A DNA stretch of 64,000 nucleotides. It comes from Epiperipatus broadwayi. Lineage: Eukaryota; Onychophora; Udeonychophora; Euonychophora; Peripatidae. Numbering within the stretch: the first letter of the stretch is position 1; each line of letters starts with the position of its first letter. The position numbers and the translations under genes were made by a program. Below, piece after piece: positions 63,001 to 64,000 of the stretch. The stretch is taken from positions 729,001 through 793,000 of the forward strand of contig JAQFVV010012416.1 in the NCBI GenBank assembly GCA_028023455.1. The letters are read 5' to 3'. The notes beneath the pieces are model-generated. The model saw only the letters and a program-made list of their open reading frames with translations, made no database searches and was not told the DNA's origin.

Positions 63001-64000
63001 TTTCACTTACTGTTTTCAATACTTCTGCATTACTGATCTTTATTTCTACTACACCCTTTTCCAAATTCCTATCTTTACAGTTTAATCCTTAGAATGCTTG
63101 GCATGAAACACTGCAGAGTAATGCTCTTGTCCTAATAAAAATAATCATATATTATATCTAGGTAATCAAGAATTTAGGCAATTTTGCAGAGAATGTTCTG
63201 TTTTAACACTACTGATTCTACATAGTATTTCTCATCTTTGTCCATAGATGGTAAGAGTAATTAAAAAATAAGAAAGTACTTAACCCTTAGGTATCAACTC
63301 TAGAATTTTGGCAGACATTATTTACATTATACTAAATGGAAAAAGATGTGTTTTTATATATTTATTATTTCAATTACAAACTTATTTTCATTAATTTAAT
63401 AAATAATTATAAATATATAAATTATTTAAAAGGTTTTGATATAAATTTGTTCATTGATATTTCTGTTAAATTAGTTATTTGGGAAATAATGTTTGATAAT
63501 AAATAGGCAAAAAAAAAAAAAAAAAATTTTTTTTACTTAAGTCATAAATTCCATTCAAACAGATTGAATATCCCTTATGATATATAAGCTTCATTTACTG
63601 GCAACAAAATATTTTTTTCTATTCTTTGAGCCACATAGTGATATCCAAAACAAATATTTAATGAGTCTTGTTTTGTTAAGTGATTTAGCTAACTATGGAA
63701 AAAAATCAAAAACAAAATGGAAATAATAAAAATATATACAATAATTGGCTCTTAAGAAAGAGAAGTTAAAATAGATGAGCTTAACAAAGAAGAGGAAAGA
63801 AAATCAGACAATTAAAAAATAACCTAAACTGATAATAATTAAGAGAACAAGAATTGACAATAAAAATGACTGCAGGATTAGGAAAAGGAATTTTGAAATG
63901 CTACTATATGGGAAAATTCCAATGAGTAGCAAAAACATAAAATCATTTCTTCATTTGGATACATATATAGACTAGTCAATAGAAAGGTTAATCAATAGAA
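60001..64000. other. AT-rich non-coding stretch
   Basis: Four kilobases without a supportable gene. A G12 tract lies near 60900 and an A18/T8 junction near 63515. From about 62650 to 63110 the minus strand is purine-rich and reads in pieces as lysine- and glutamate-rich peptide with stops, like decayed LINE coding strand, but I could not assign it. Confidence 0.5.

Noticed and set aside
62640-63110. Lysine-rich coding strand on the minus strand, possibly a further LINE
   Set aside because: No diagnostic endonuclease or RT motif could be read; strand composition alone is not enough.

Overview
This is about 64 kb of very AT-rich, intron- or intergenic-type animal DNA. No RNA gene, CRISPR array, bacterial operon or convincing host protein-coding gene is visible. 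The repeat content points to a metazoan, probably an invertebrate: APE-type non-LTR retrotransposons of three families, a Charlie/GTF2IRD2-like hAT transposon, a SPIN/Charlie-like hAT terminus, palindromic TIR elements (MITE-like) and short tRNA-derived SINEs. I cannot name a phylum from the sequence alone. Open frames are short because stop codons are frequent, and those with recognisable homology all belong to decayed transposable elements.

Layout. 1-4.2 kb is non-coding with weak repeat traces. At 4.2-4.7 kb the 3' end of a Jockey/CR1-like LINE ('family C') abuts a SPIN-like hAT terminus. 9.2-9.3 kb holds a minimal tRNA-derived SINE (minus strand). 10.85-11.24 kb is a 193-bp unit in tandem, with a partial third copy at 5.8 kb. 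A TIR element lies at 11.84-12.38 kb and a near-perfect 95+95 bp palindrome at 12.92-13.13 kb. 13-21 kb is unannotatable AT-rich DNA. 21.1-23.3 kb (minus) contains two 5'-truncated copies of a zinc-knuckle LINE ('family B') joined head to tail. 27.0-29.6 kb holds an inverted SINE-like pair, an RTE-like LINE ('family A') with an inverted 5' segment, and a family C LINE. 35.0 kb has a second copy of the minimal SINE, with clear target-site duplications. 37.3-40.7 kb contains a pogo/Tigger-like trace, two fold-back elements and a family A 3' fragment with target-site duplications. 42.7-46.6 kb is a hAT element with a decayed transposase and a second TIR element nested inside it. 46.9-50.7 kb is a family A LINE with duplicated 5' monomers, a composite inverted/direct repeat and another family A 3' fragment. 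51.4-52.6 kb is a locally CpG-rich block with promoter-like signals, the best candidate for host regulatory DNA. 53.5-56.3 kb is the longest family B LINE copy and 57.1-60.0 kb the longest family A copy. 60-64 kb is non-coding.

The genes do not form a working pathway. The LINE copies (endonuclease, reverse transcriptase, C-terminal zinc-binding or C-terminal domain) are the kind of machinery that also mobilises SINEs in trans. The informative content is the fossil record of integration: target-site duplications, 5' truncation, a probable twin-priming inversion, a probable template-jump junction and transposon nesting.
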